A DNA stretch of 64,000 bases from Tepidimonas charontis (lineage in GTDB: Bacteria; Pseudomonadota; Gammaproteobacteria; Burkholderiales; Burkholderiaceae_C). Each line of letters opens with the position of its first letter. Within the stretch, counting starts at the first letter, position 1. Below, piece by piece: positions 55,422 to 64,000 of the stretch. The stretch lies in contig NZ_VJON01000003.1 of NCBI RefSeq assembly GCF_007556685.1, positions 39,601 to 103,600 of the forward strand, written 5' to 3'. A model generated the notes under the pieces. The model searched no databases. It was given only the letters and a program-made list of their open reading frames with translations, and was not told where the DNA came from. The translations under genes were made by a program, and so were the position numbers.

Positions 55422-56221
55422 TGGCTTCGCACCGCACCGCTCTTTCGGTCAACGTCAACAAGGTAGCACTGCTGCGCAACAGCCGCCATCTCGGCATCCC
55501 CAGCGTCGTGCGGGCCGCCACCCTGTGTCTGCAGGCCGGCGCGCACGGCATCACCGTGCACCCGCGGCCCGATCAGCGTCACATCCGCCCCGCCGATGTG
55601 TTCGACATCGGCACCTTGTTGCGCGATTGGCCGGGGCGCGAATTCAACATCGAGGGCAACCCCTTTCACAACCTGCTGGAGGTGGCGCGCGACGTCGTGG
55701 CGCGCGGGCTGCCGCTGCACCAGCTCACCTTCGTGCCCGATGACGTGGGACAGTTCACCAGCGACCATGGCTGGCGTTTTCCCGAGGACGCGGAGCGGCT
55801 GCGCCCCGTGATCGCGCAGGCGCAGGCGCTGGGCGCGCGGGTCAGCCTATTCATGGACCCGGAGCCCGCGCAGATGGCTGCGGCCCGGGCGGTGGGTGCC
55901 GACCGCATCGAGCTCTACACCGAGCCCTACGCCGCGGCCTGGGCCGAACCGGGGGCGCGTGCCGCGCAATTGCAGCGCTACCGCGCGGCCGCCCACGCCG
56001 CGCTGGCGGCCGGGCTGGGCGTCAACGCCGGACATGACCTCAATCGCGACAACCTGACCGATTTTTTGCGCGCCGTGCCGGGCGTGGCCGAAGTCTCGAT
56101 CGGTCATGCCCTGACCGCCGACGCGCTGGAGCTCGGTTTTCCGGCAGCGGTGCGTGCCTATTTGGCGTGCATCGAGGCGGCGCACCAGGCGACGACGGCA
56201 GATCCCCTGGAGTCGGCATGA
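55418..56221 (+). CDS. pdxJ: Pyridoxine 5'-phosphate synthase
   Basis: 267-residue TIM-barrel enzyme joining 1-deoxyxylulose 5-phosphate and 3-amino-2-oxopropyl phosphate, the step after PdxA. LSVNVNKVALLRNSR, GITVHPRPDQRHI, FNIEGNPF and the C-terminal GHDLNRDNL and SIGHALTADAL are conserved. Tandem ATGs are present at the start. It overlaps recO before and acpS after by 4 nt each. Confidence 0.96.
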   Translation: MMASHRTALSVNVNKVALLRNSRHLGIPSVVRAATLCLQAGAHGITVHPRPDQRHIRPADVFDIGTLLRDWPGREFNIEGNPFHNLLEVARDVVARGLPLHQLTFVPDDVGQFTSDHGWRFPEDAERLRPVIAQAQALGARVSLFMDPEPAQMAAARAVGADRIELYTEPYAAAWAEPGARAAQLQRYRAAAHAALAAGLGVNAGHDLNRDNLTDFLRAVPGVAEVSIGHALTADALELGFPAAVRAYLACIEAAHQATTADPLESA

Positions 56222-56691
56222 TCGTGGGCATCGGCACCGACCTGTGTGACGTGCGCCGCATCGAGGCGGCCCTGCAGCGCCACGGCTTGCGCTTCGTCGA
56301 GCGCATCCTGGGGCCACAGGAACGCGTGGTGTGGGCGCAGCGCAGCGGGCGCTGCGCGCAGCGTGGGCTGCGCTATCTGGCCACCCGCTTCGCTGCCAAA
56401 GAAGCCTTCAGCAAAGCGATCGGTCTGGGCCTGCGTGCGCCGATGCGCTGGCGAGATTGCGAGATCCTCCATCAACCCAGCGGCCAGCCGGCCGTGGTGC
56501 TGCACGGGGCGCTGCAGCGCTGGTGTGCCGAACGCGGCTGGCACGCCCAGGTCAGTGTCAGCGATGATGGCGACTGGGCCAGCGCCTGCGTCATCGTCGA
56601 GGCACGCAACGCCCCAGCACGCGCGCCGTTGGCCAGCAGTGCCGATACCGCCACACCGATGCCCGACGAGGGGGAGGTTCGGCGGCGCTGA
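56218..56691 (+). CDS. acpS: Holo-[acyl-carrier-protein] synthase
   Basis: 157-residue phosphopantetheinyl transferase activating ACP. GIGTDLCDVRRIEAAL (Asp8) and RFAAKEAFSKAIG (metal Glu) are the two family motifs. The enzyme normally ends near residue 130; about 25 extra residues of mixed polar sequence follow. pdxJ-acpS overlap is widespread in proteobacteria. Confidence 0.94.
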   Translation: MIVGIGTDLCDVRRIEAALQRHGLRFVERILGPQERVVWAQRSGRCAQRGLRYLATRFAAKEAFSKAIGLGLRAPMRWRDCEILHQPSGQPAVVLHGALQRWCAERGWHAQVSVSDDGDWASACVIVEARNAPARAPLASSADTATPMPDEGEVRRR

Positions 56692-56739
56692 GGCCGCGTG
56701 CTCCCTTGTTGGCTTGTGGCTCTGCCGCGAAAGCCCATC

Positions 56740-57825
56740 ATGACGTTTCATGCCCCACTCATCATCGATATCGCCGGTCCGCGCTTGACCGACGCCGACC
56801 GCGCTCGCCTGAGCCATCCGCTGGTGGGCGGCGTGATTTTGTTCGCTCGCAATTGGCGTGACCGCGCCCAGCTGCAGCGCCTGTGCCGGCAGATCAAGCG
56901 CGTGCGCAGCGACGTGCTGATCGCCGTCGATCACGAGGGCGGCCGCGTGCAGCGTTTTCGCAGCGACGGCTTCACCCATCTGCCGCCGATGCGCGACTTC
57001 GGTCGCTTGTGGCGCACCGCACCCGAGACACGTCCGGGCGAGGCAGCGCTGGCGGCCTGCAACGCCGCTACTGCGGCCGGCTACGTGCTGGGGGCGGAAT
57101 TGCGTGCCTGTGGCGTCGATTTCAGCTTTACCCCGGTACTCGATCTGGACCACGGGCGCAGCGAGGTCATCGGCGACCGCGCCTTCGATACCGACCCGCG
57201 CGTGGTGACGCTGCTGGCGCAGGCGCTGATGCACGGGCTGCGGCTGGCCGGGATGGCCAACTGCGGTAAGCACTTCCCCGGACACGGCTGGGCCGAGGCC
57301 GACTCGCATGTGGCGCTGCCGGTGGACGAGCGGCCGCTGCAAACCCTGCTGGCCGACGACGCCGCACCGTACGGCTGGTTGAGCACCGCGCTGGCCGCGG
57401 TGATGCCCGCGCACGTTGTGTATCCCCAGGTGGACGCCCGCCCAGCGGGCTTTTCGCGGCGCTGGCTAAAGGATATTTTGCGCGGCGAGCTGGGTTTTAC
57501 CGGCGCCATCATCAGCGACGACTTGAGCATGGAGGGCGCGCGCTGGCTCGACGGTCGGCTCGTCACGCCAACCGAGGCGGCGCTGGCGGCGCTGGCGGCC
57601 GGCTGCGATATGGTGCTGCTGTGCAACCAGAGTACGGTGGAGCAGGGTGCGGCCATCGACGACCTAATCGAGGGCTTGAGCCGCGCGTGGTTCGAGGGCC
57701 GCTGGGTGCCGGATGAAACGGCCGAAGCACGCCGGCGGGCGCTGCTGCCGCTGGGGCCGGCACCGAGCTGGGACGCGCTGATGGTCGATGCCCGCTATCA
57801 GCACGCCTTGCAGTACCTGCCATGA
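56740..57825 (+). CDS. nagZ: Beta-N-acetylhexosaminidase
   Basis: 361-residue GH3 enzyme of cell-wall recycling that releases GlcNAc from anhydro-muropeptides in the cytoplasm. DHEGGRVQRF, KHFPGHGWAEADSHVALP (loop with catalytic His/Asp) and the nucleophile in ISDDLSMEGA are visible. Its products feed AmpC beta-lactamase signalling where present. It lies 48 nt after acpS. Confidence 0.94.
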   Translation: MTFHAPLIIDIAGPRLTDADRARLSHPLVGGVILFARNWRDRAQLQRLCRQIKRVRSDVLIAVDHEGGRVQRFRSDGFTHLPPMRDFGRLWRTAPETRPGEAALAACNAATAAGYVLGAELRACGVDFSFTPVLDLDHGRSEVIGDRAFDTDPRVVTLLAQALMHGLRLAGMANCGKHFPGHGWAEADSHVALPVDERPLQTLLADDAAPYGWLSTALAAVMPAHVVYPQVDARPAGFSRRWLKDILRGELGFTGAIISDDLSMEGARWLDGRLVTPTEAALAALAAGCDMVLLCNQSTVEQGAAIDDLIEGLSRAWFEGRWVPDETAEARRRALLPLGPAPSWDALMVDARYQHALQYLP

Positions 57826-57900
57826 GCGCCGCGAGCGCCAGCGCCCATGAAGCACTGGCCCGGCCTGTGGGGGTTTCCGCGTCAGCGGCAAGCGCGCGGC

Positions 57901-58770
57901 TCAGGCCACCGCATCGGCGCTTTGGCGCTGCAGCATGGCCAGTATGTTGGCCACCGTGCTGCGCAGCTCACGCCGATCGCAGATGAAATCGATGGCGCCT
58001 TTTTGCAGCAGGAATTCGGCGCGTTGGAACCCATCGGGTAACTTCACGCGCACGGTATTTTCGATCACCCGCGGGCCAGCGAAGCCAATCAGCGCTTTGG
58101 GTTCGGCGATCACCACGTCGCCCATGAACGCAAAGCCGGCAGAGACGCCGCCCATCGTGGGGTCGGTGAGCACGCTGATGTAGGGCAGGCGTTGCTTGGC
58201 CAGTCGGGTCAGGGCGGCATTGGTCTTGGCCATTTGCATCAGGCTCAACAGGCCCTCTTGCATGCGCGCCCCGCCGGTGGCGGTAAAGCAGATGAAGGGC
58301 ACACGCTGCTCGATGGCGTTTTCGACGCCGCGCACGAAGCGCTCGCCCACCACCGACCCCATCGAGCCGCCCATGAAGTCGAACTCGAAGCAAGCCGCCA
58401 CCACCGGCAGCGTGTGCACGGCGCCGCCCATCACCACCAGGGCGTCGGTCTCGCCAGTGGCTTCCATCGCCTCCTTGAGCCGCTCGGGGTATTTGCGGCT
58501 GTCCTTGAACTTCAGCGCGTCCACCGGCAGTACTTCCTGCCCGATCTCGTAGCGGCCTTCGGGGTCGAGAAAGGCGTCCAGGCGCGCACGCGCGCCGATG
58601 CGGTGGTGGTGGCCGCAGTGCGGACAGACGTTGAGGTTTTTTTCCAGATCGGTCTTGTACAGCACCGCCTCGCAGCCGGCGCACTTGATCCACAGGCCTT
58701 CTGGAATGCTGCGGCGAGGGCCGCCTTCGGACTTGATGCGAGGCGGCAGCAATTTTTCGAGCCAGGACAT
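57901..58770 (-). CDS. accD: Acetyl-CoA carboxylase carboxyltransferase subunit beta
   Basis: 289-residue AccD making malonyl-CoA with AccA. The zinc ribbon is Cys30, Cys33, Cys49 and Cys52. [40 protein letters not shown] and [16 protein letters not shown] mark the crotonase-like core. AAGGAG lies 7 nt before the ATG. It is the last gene of the minus-strand trp unit, the common trpFBA-accD order, and feeds the fab cluster in this window. Confidence 0.97.
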   Translation of the reverse strand: MSWLEKLLPPRIKSEGGPRRSIPEGLWIKCAGCEAVLYKTDLEKNLNVCPHCGHHHRIGARARLDAFLDPEGRYEIGQEVLPVDALKFKDSRKYPERLKEAMEATGETDALVVMGGAVHTLPVVAACFEFDFMGGSMGSVVGERFVRGVENAIEQRVPFICFTATGGARMQEGLLSLMQMAKTNAALTRLAKQRLPYISVLTDPTMGGVSAGFAFMGDVVIAEPKALIGFAGPRVIENTVRVKLPDGFQRAEFLLQKGAIDFICDRRELRSTVANILAMLQRQSADAVA

Positions 58771-58899
58771 GGCGTCTCCTTACCAACCCGTGGGGCGCCT
58801 CGCAGCGCCCCGTGTGGTCTGATGCGAGCGCCCGATTATGCGTCAGCCGCGCGGCCCTGCGCACCAATCGGCAACGCCCGCCGACCGGACCCATGCACC

Positions 58900-59741
58900 T
58901 CACGCCGGATGGGCGGCGGCGCGCGGCGGCAGCGCATCGAGCGCGGCACGGATGTCGCGCACGAAGGCGGCTACGTTGGCCGGTCCTTCCTCCGGGGGCA
59001 CCTGCTCCAGCAGTTGAATCAGCCGCGTGCCGATCACCACCGCATCGGCCTCACAGCCGACGGCCTGGGCACTGGCGGCGTCGCGGATGCCAAAGCCGAC
59101 CCCGACGGGGACCCGGACGTGGCGCCGAATACGCGGCAGCATGGCTTGCACCGCGGCGGCGTCGAGGTGCGCCGCCCCGGTCACGCCGGTCAGCGACACA
59201 TAGTACACGTAGCCGCTGGCCAGGCGGCCCACCAAGGCCATGCGCTCGTCGGTGCTGGTGGGGGCAAGCAGGAAGATCAGATCCAGCCCCTGCGTGCGCA
59301 GCGCGGCGGCAAACGCTTCGCTTTCTTCGGGCGGGTAGTCCACCACCAGCACGCCATCGACGCCCGCGGCAGCGGCGTCGCGGGCAAACGCGCCGCTGCC
59401 GTGGCGGTGCTCCCAGGCCTCGATGGGGTTGGCGTAGCCCATCAGAACCACCGGGGTGGAGGTGTCGCGTTGGCGAAAGGCACGCACCATGTCGAGCACC
59501 TGAGCCAAATCGACGCCGGCGGCCAACGCCCGCTCGCTGGCGCGCTGAATCACCGGGCCGTCGGCCATGGGGTCGGAAAACGGCACCCCCAGCTCGATGA
59601 TGTCGGCCCCGGCTGCCACCAGGGCATGCATCAGGTCCGGTGTGTCCGACGGGCGCGGATAGCCCGCCGTGACAAAGGGAATGAGGGCGCGCCGACCGTG
59701 GGCGCGCAAGCGATCGAAGGTGGTGGCCAGACGGGCGGCGC

Positions 59742-59745
<4 letters not shown>
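58900..59745 (-). CDS. trpA: Tryptophan synthase alpha subunit
   Basis: 281-residue TIM barrel releasing indole from indole-3-glycerol phosphate. [30 protein letters not shown] (catalytic Glu and Asp) and VGFGIRD are conserved. Its start overlaps the trpB stop by ATGA, matching the alpha-beta complex. accD follows after 129 nt. Confidence 0.97.
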
Positions 59746-61046
<1,301 letters not shown>

Positions 61047-61112
61047 CGGGCAAAACCTCGCAAAGGACGGGCTGACAGCCCGCCGTGCACGGCCGCGGTG
61101 GGCGCACGGCGG

Positions 61113-61805
61113 TCACACCGCAGGGGAGGGAGGAAGCGCAGCGTCGGCGCGCCGCACCGCAGCCACGAACGCCGCCATGCGCTGCGCGTCTTTGATGCCT
61201 TTGGCGGCTTCGACGCCGGAGGAAACGTCAACCGCCCAAGGCCGCACCAGGCGCACGCCATCGGTCACATTTTCGGGTGTGAGTCCACCAGACAAAACGA
61301 CCCGATCGGCGGCGCGAAGTCGAGGGTGTGACCACGGAATCGCTGTCCAATCGAAAGTTTGCCCGCCACCGCCATAACCGGCCACGTGGGCATCGACCAC
61401 CAGGGCACGGGCGGCAGCAAACGTCTCGGCGTATTCTAGAAGATCGAAGCCGGTGGCGCCAGGCGTCAGCGGCACGCGCGCCGCGCGCAGCCAGGCGCGC
61501 GCGCCTGCCAGCGCCGCGCACTGCGCGGGCGTCTCGTCGCCATGAAATTGCAGCAGCGCGTGCGGCACCGCGGTCACACCGGCGGCCACCTCGGCGGCGC
61601 TGGCGTTGACGAACAGCAGCACCGGTGTGATGAAGGGCGGCAGCAGCGCCGCCAGCGCCGCTGCGCGTTCAGGCGTGACGGCGCGCGGACTGCCCGGGTA
61701 GAGCACGAAGCCGACGGCGTCGATGTCCAGGGCGGCGGCCGCGCGCACGTCGGCTTCACGCGTGAGGCCGCAGATTTTGATGCGGGTGCGTCGCTTCGGG
61801 GGCAT
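61113..61805 (-). CDS. trpF: Phosphoribosylanthranilate isomerase
   Basis: 230-residue monofunctional TrpF. KICGLTREADV holds the catalytic Cys13 and VDVSSGVEAAKGIKD the Asp region; LQFHGDE and LSGGLTPENV are other family loops. The ATG 2 nt after truA is taken; an ATG six codons upstream overlaps truA. trpF is not fused to trpC, typical of betaproteobacteria. Confidence 0.95.
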   Translation of the reverse strand: MPPKRRTRIKICGLTREADVRAAAALDIDAVGFVLYPGSPRAVTPERAAALAALLPPFITPVLLFVNASAAEVAAGVTAVPHALLQFHGDETPAQCAALAGARAWLRAARVPLTPGATGFDLLEYAETFAAARALVVDAHVAGYGGGGQTFDWTAIPWSHPRLRAADRVVLSGGLTPENVTDGVRLVRPWAVDVSSGVEAAKGIKDAQRMAAFVAAVRRADAALPPSPAV

Positions 61806-61807
61806 CG

Positions 61808-62596
61808 TTATAGGGGCAGCCAATCGAAGGCCGGCGTGCGCTCAGGCAGGTCCAGTTCCGCATCGTACACCGGACCCAAAAAATACAGGCCATCGGGGGC
61901 AAAGGTGGGGGCGGCGCGTTCGCGCGAGCGGCTATCGCGTACCTCGGCCACCCAGCCTGGCGGCCGCAGCCCTTGACCGACGGCGATCAGACAGCCCATC
62001 AGATTGCGAATCATGTGGTGTAAGAAGGCATCGGCTTCGAAGTCGAAGCGCCAGTAGGGGCCGCGGCGCCGGATGGCAACGGTGCGCAGGGTTTTGACGG
62101 GTGAGCGGGCCTGGCATTGGGCGGCGCGAAAGGCGCTGAAGTCATGCGTGCCCAGCAGATGTTGGGCAGCGGCCTGCATCGGCTCGAGTTGCAGCGGCCG
62201 AAAAACCCAGCCGACGCGGCCGGCTTCCACGCTGGGGCGCACCGGCGACTCCAGCAGCACGTAGGCGTAACGGCGCGCGCGCGCGTGGTTGCGGGCGTGA
62301 AAATCGGCGGGCACCCGCCGTGCCCACTGCACCGCGATATCGGAGGGCAGGTAGCGGTTGGTGCCGCGTACCCAGGCCGCCAGCGGCCGCTGCACCGGCG
62401 CATCGAAGTGCACCACCTGGTTGAGCCCGTGCACGCCGGCGTCGGTGCGGCCCGCGCACAGGGTGGTGATCGCCGGCATGTCGGCAAAGCGGGCCAGGGC
62501 GTCTTCGAGCCGATCTTGCACGGTGCGCCCGTGCGGCTGGCTTTGCCAGCCGGTGTAGGCCGTACCCAAATAGCTCACGCCCAGCGCGATGCGCAT
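61808..62596 (-). CDS. truA: tRNA pseudouridine(38-40) synthase
   Basis: 262-residue TruA. The catalytic Asp52 lies in CAGRTDAGVHGLNQVVHFD; YLGTAYTGWQSQP, NARYYAYVL-like RARRYAYVLLES and FLHHMIRNLMGCLIAVGQG are family blocks. It starts 21 nt after fimV; a start at 62617 would add seven residues. The fimV-truA-trpF order is common in Burkholderiales. Confidence 0.96.
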   Translation of the reverse strand: MRIALGVSYLGTAYTGWQSQPHGRTVQDRLEDALARFADMPAITTLCAGRTDAGVHGLNQVVHFDAPVQRPLAAWVRGTNRYLPSDIAVQWARRVPADFHARNHARARRYAYVLLESPVRPSVEAGRVGWVFRPLQLEPMQAAAQHLLGTHDFSAFRAAQCQARSPVKTLRTVAIRRRGPYWRFDFEADAFLHHMIRNLMGCLIAVGQGLRPPGWVAEVRDSRSRERAAPTFAPDGLYFLGPVYDAELDLPERTPAFDWLPL

Positions 62597-62617
62597 CACC
62601 ACCGTGGTGGGCCCCAC

Positions 62618-64000
62618 TCAGCCCAGTTGCGCCAGGAACGCGCGCGCGCGCTCTTGCAGCGCGCCGCTGGCTTCGGCCGCCACCTCTTCGGCCAGCGTGC
62701 GCGCGCCGTCGATGTCACCGATGGCCTCGAACTCGCGCGCCAACGACAATTTGGTCTCGAGCGGATCGTTTTCGTCGAGCGTCTCTGTCTCTGTCACTTC
62801 CAGGCTGGATGGTGCCTCCGGCACCGACTCGCCGGTGGCGGCAGATGGCGCAGGCGGCTCCTCGGTGGACAGGTCCAGCGACAAGTCCTGCAGCTCGGGC
62901 GGCAGGGTGGGCATACCCGTGGTGCCGCTCGCCGTCACGGGGGGTTGCGCCGGCGTCGTCGTTGGCACCTCGAGCTCGAGATCGACTTCGGGCACCGCAG
63001 CGCTGGTCGGGGTGATGCGGTCCTGTGGCAGGTCGAGCTCGAAATCCAGCCCGCTGGAGGCCACCTCGGCAGGCTTGCTCGGAGCGGCCACGCCGTTGGC
63101 GTCTGCGGACTGGGTATCGGTGTCGGACGGCGACGCTGCTGCTGTGCCATCACTGTCCGCGCTCAGGTCGAGGTCGAAATCGAACTCATCGTCGCTGGGC
63201 GCGGCAGCGGGTTGCCCCGCATCGAGCGGCGGTTCGACCGCAGCGGCTGCATCGGACCCGATCTCGGGGGCGCCGTCCGCTTCGGGGGGCGTGGCAGGGC
63301 GATACAACGGATTGTCGGGGTCGATCTGGCGTCCCCAGGCACAGGCTTGATCCCACTCGGCGCCCGTGCCACCGGTGAGCTCGCGCAGCTCGCGCGCCGC
63401 CGCCTCGAAGCGCGCGGGGTCTGGGCGCTGGGCGTAGATTTCGAGCAACTTCAGCCGCACCGGCAAGCGCTGCGGATGCAGCCGCAGGGCCTCCAGCAAA
63501 ATGTCTTCGGCCTGCTGCTCGCGCCCGTAGGCCAGGTAGACGTCGGCTTCGGACACCGGATCGACGTCACCGTCGGCAACGATCTGGCTGGGTGCGTACG
63601 GGACCTCTGACTGCGACTGCGCGTCGGCGTCGGCCATCGCTTCGGGTTGGGGTTCGGGCTGCGGTTCGGTGCGCTGCAGCTCTTCGGTGCGGCGCCGGCG
63701 CAGCCGCCACCAGGCAAAGGCCAGCATCAGCGCCGCCAGGGCGGCCGCCGCCGGAATCGTCACCGGGTTGCCGAGCAGGGCCGACAGTGGCCCCGGGGCA
63801 CCCGCGGCGGGCGCCGTTGGCGCAGTTGTCGGCGCAGCCACGGGGGCGGTAACCGCAGGCGCTGCTGGTGGTGGCGATGGCGATGGCGCGGCCGCGCCCG
63901 GTGCCGTGGCGGCAGGGGCGGCGCTGGGCGCCGCTTCGGTTGCCGCGGCAGGCTCCGTGGGGGCGGGCGCGGCCGCGCCATCGCCATCGCCACCACCAGC
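62618..64000 (-). CDS. fimV: FimV/HubP-type protein, C-terminal part (5' end outside)
   Basis: 460 codons of a frame open to the window edge. An Ala/Pro/Gly-rich stretch is followed by one membrane helix (NPVTIPAAAALAALMLAFAWW), a basic WRLRRRR stop, then an acidic cytoplasmic region with TPR-like SEADVYLAYGREQQAEDILLEALRLHP and the FimV C-terminal domain ETKLSLAREFEAIGDIDGARTLAEEVAAE. FimV/HubP proteins are polar scaffolds for type IV pili and twitching. The LysM-containing periplasmic part should lie to the right. A perfect inverted repeat lies within its Ala/Pro-rich segment. Confidence 0.85.
   Translation of the reverse strand, partial: AGGGDGDGAAAPAPTEPAAATEAAPSAAPAATAPGAAAPSPSPPPAAPAVTAPVAAPTTAPTAPAAGAPGPLSALLGNPVTIPAAAALAALMLAFAWWRLRRRRTEELQRTEPQPEPQPEAMADADAQSQSEVPYAPSQIVADGDVDPVSEADVYLAYGREQQAEDILLEALRLHPQRLPVRLKLLEIYAQRPDPARFEAAARELRELTGGTGAEWDQACAWGRQIDPDNPLYRPATPPEADGAPEIGSDAAAAVEPPLDAGQPAAAPSDDEFDFDLDLSADSDGTAAASPSDTDTQSADANGVAAPSKPAEVASSGLDFELDLPQDRITPTSAAVPEVDLELEVPTTTPAQPPVTASGTTGMPTLPPELQDLSLDLSTEEPPAPSAATGESVPEAPSSLEVTETETLDENDPLETKLSLAREFEAIGDIDGARTLAEEVAAEASGALQERARAFLAQLG
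63864..64000. repeat. Perfect 37-bp inverted repeat within fimV
   Basis: 63864-63900 and 63964-64000 are exact reverse complements over 37 bp, separated by 63 bp. The inner part of each arm contains a 14-bp self-palindrome (GGCGCGGCCGCGCC). The right arm reaches the window edge, so the repeat may be longer. On the minus strand the arms encode Gly/Asp/Ala-rich and Ala/Pro/Ser-rich peptides. The loop is open in frame in both orientations. Confidence 0.85.

Overview
The window is about 64 kb of GC-rich, gene-dense bacterial chromosome made almost entirely of core genes. Gene content and order point to a betaproteobacterium of the order Burkholderiales, probably close to Comamonadaceae. The markers are mla genes followed by a YadGH-type exporter, murA-hisGDCBHAFIE-tatABC, petABC-sspAB, plsX-fabHDG-acpP-fabF-rpoE-rseAB-mucD-lepA-lepB-rnc-era-recO-pdxJ-acpS-nagZ, and fimV-truA-trpFBA-accD. 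Short-form HisG and FimV fit this placement. The genus cannot be fixed from the sequence alone. I see no phage, insertion sequence, CRISPR array, toxin-antitoxin pair or defence island.

Layout. 1-4.4 kb: end of mlaE, then mlaD, mlaA, mlaC and mlaB (retrograde phospholipid transport), followed by an ABC-2 exporter pair and an intrinsic terminator. 4.5-15.7 kb: bolA-like gene, murA, the complete histidine operon except hisZ, a DUF4870 membrane protein, a HIT hydrolase and tatABC. 15.7-19.2 kb: a membrane-anchored HtrA/DegS-like protease on the minus strand, a DUF3149 micro-protein, a Nif3-like protein and pdxA. 19.3-23.4 kb: the bc1 complex (petABC) and sspAB. 23.4-29.2 kb: tRNA-Thr, an ArnT/PMT-like glycosyltransferase, then on the minus strand tRNA-Ser, trpS, an M50 protease, yciO and a PHP phosphoesterase. 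29.2-39.2 kb: murJ, a SirB1-like gene, purM (minus), a PerM-like protein, hda, a HAD hydrolase, pcnB, folK, pdxH (minus) and a DUF177 gene. 39.3-45.6 kb: rpmF and the fatty acid synthesis cluster. 45.6-57.8 kb: sigma-E with its anti-sigma system, lepA, lepB, rnc, era, recO, pdxJ, acpS and nagZ. 57.9-64 kb, minus strand: fimV (5' end outside), truA, trpF, trpB, trpA and accD.

The genes are linked by envelope biogenesis: Mla transport, MurA/MurJ/NagZ, fatty acid synthesis, Tat export of the Rieske protein, signal peptidase, and a sigma-E stress circuit joined to fabF through an overlapping membrane-protein gene. Overlaps of the ATGA type are frequent and imply translational coupling.

No clearly undescribed system is present. 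The most unusual signals are below gene level. (i) A perfect 37-bp inverted repeat lies inside fimV with both orientations of the loop open. (ii) An apparent attenuator-like pair of mutually exclusive hairpins lies in the lepA leader. (iii) -10-like boxes sit 6-9 nt before start codons that lack a Shine-Dalgarno sequence (hisD, nif3, the M50 gene, murJ, rnm, pdxH, the DUF177 gene), three of them sharing the nonamer TGCGACAAT; this suggests leaderless mRNAs. (iv) Three helically phased GGTRAC repeats lie before mlaC. (v) TrpS carries an extra C-terminal domain, and cytochrome b has b6-like histidine spacing in helix D.
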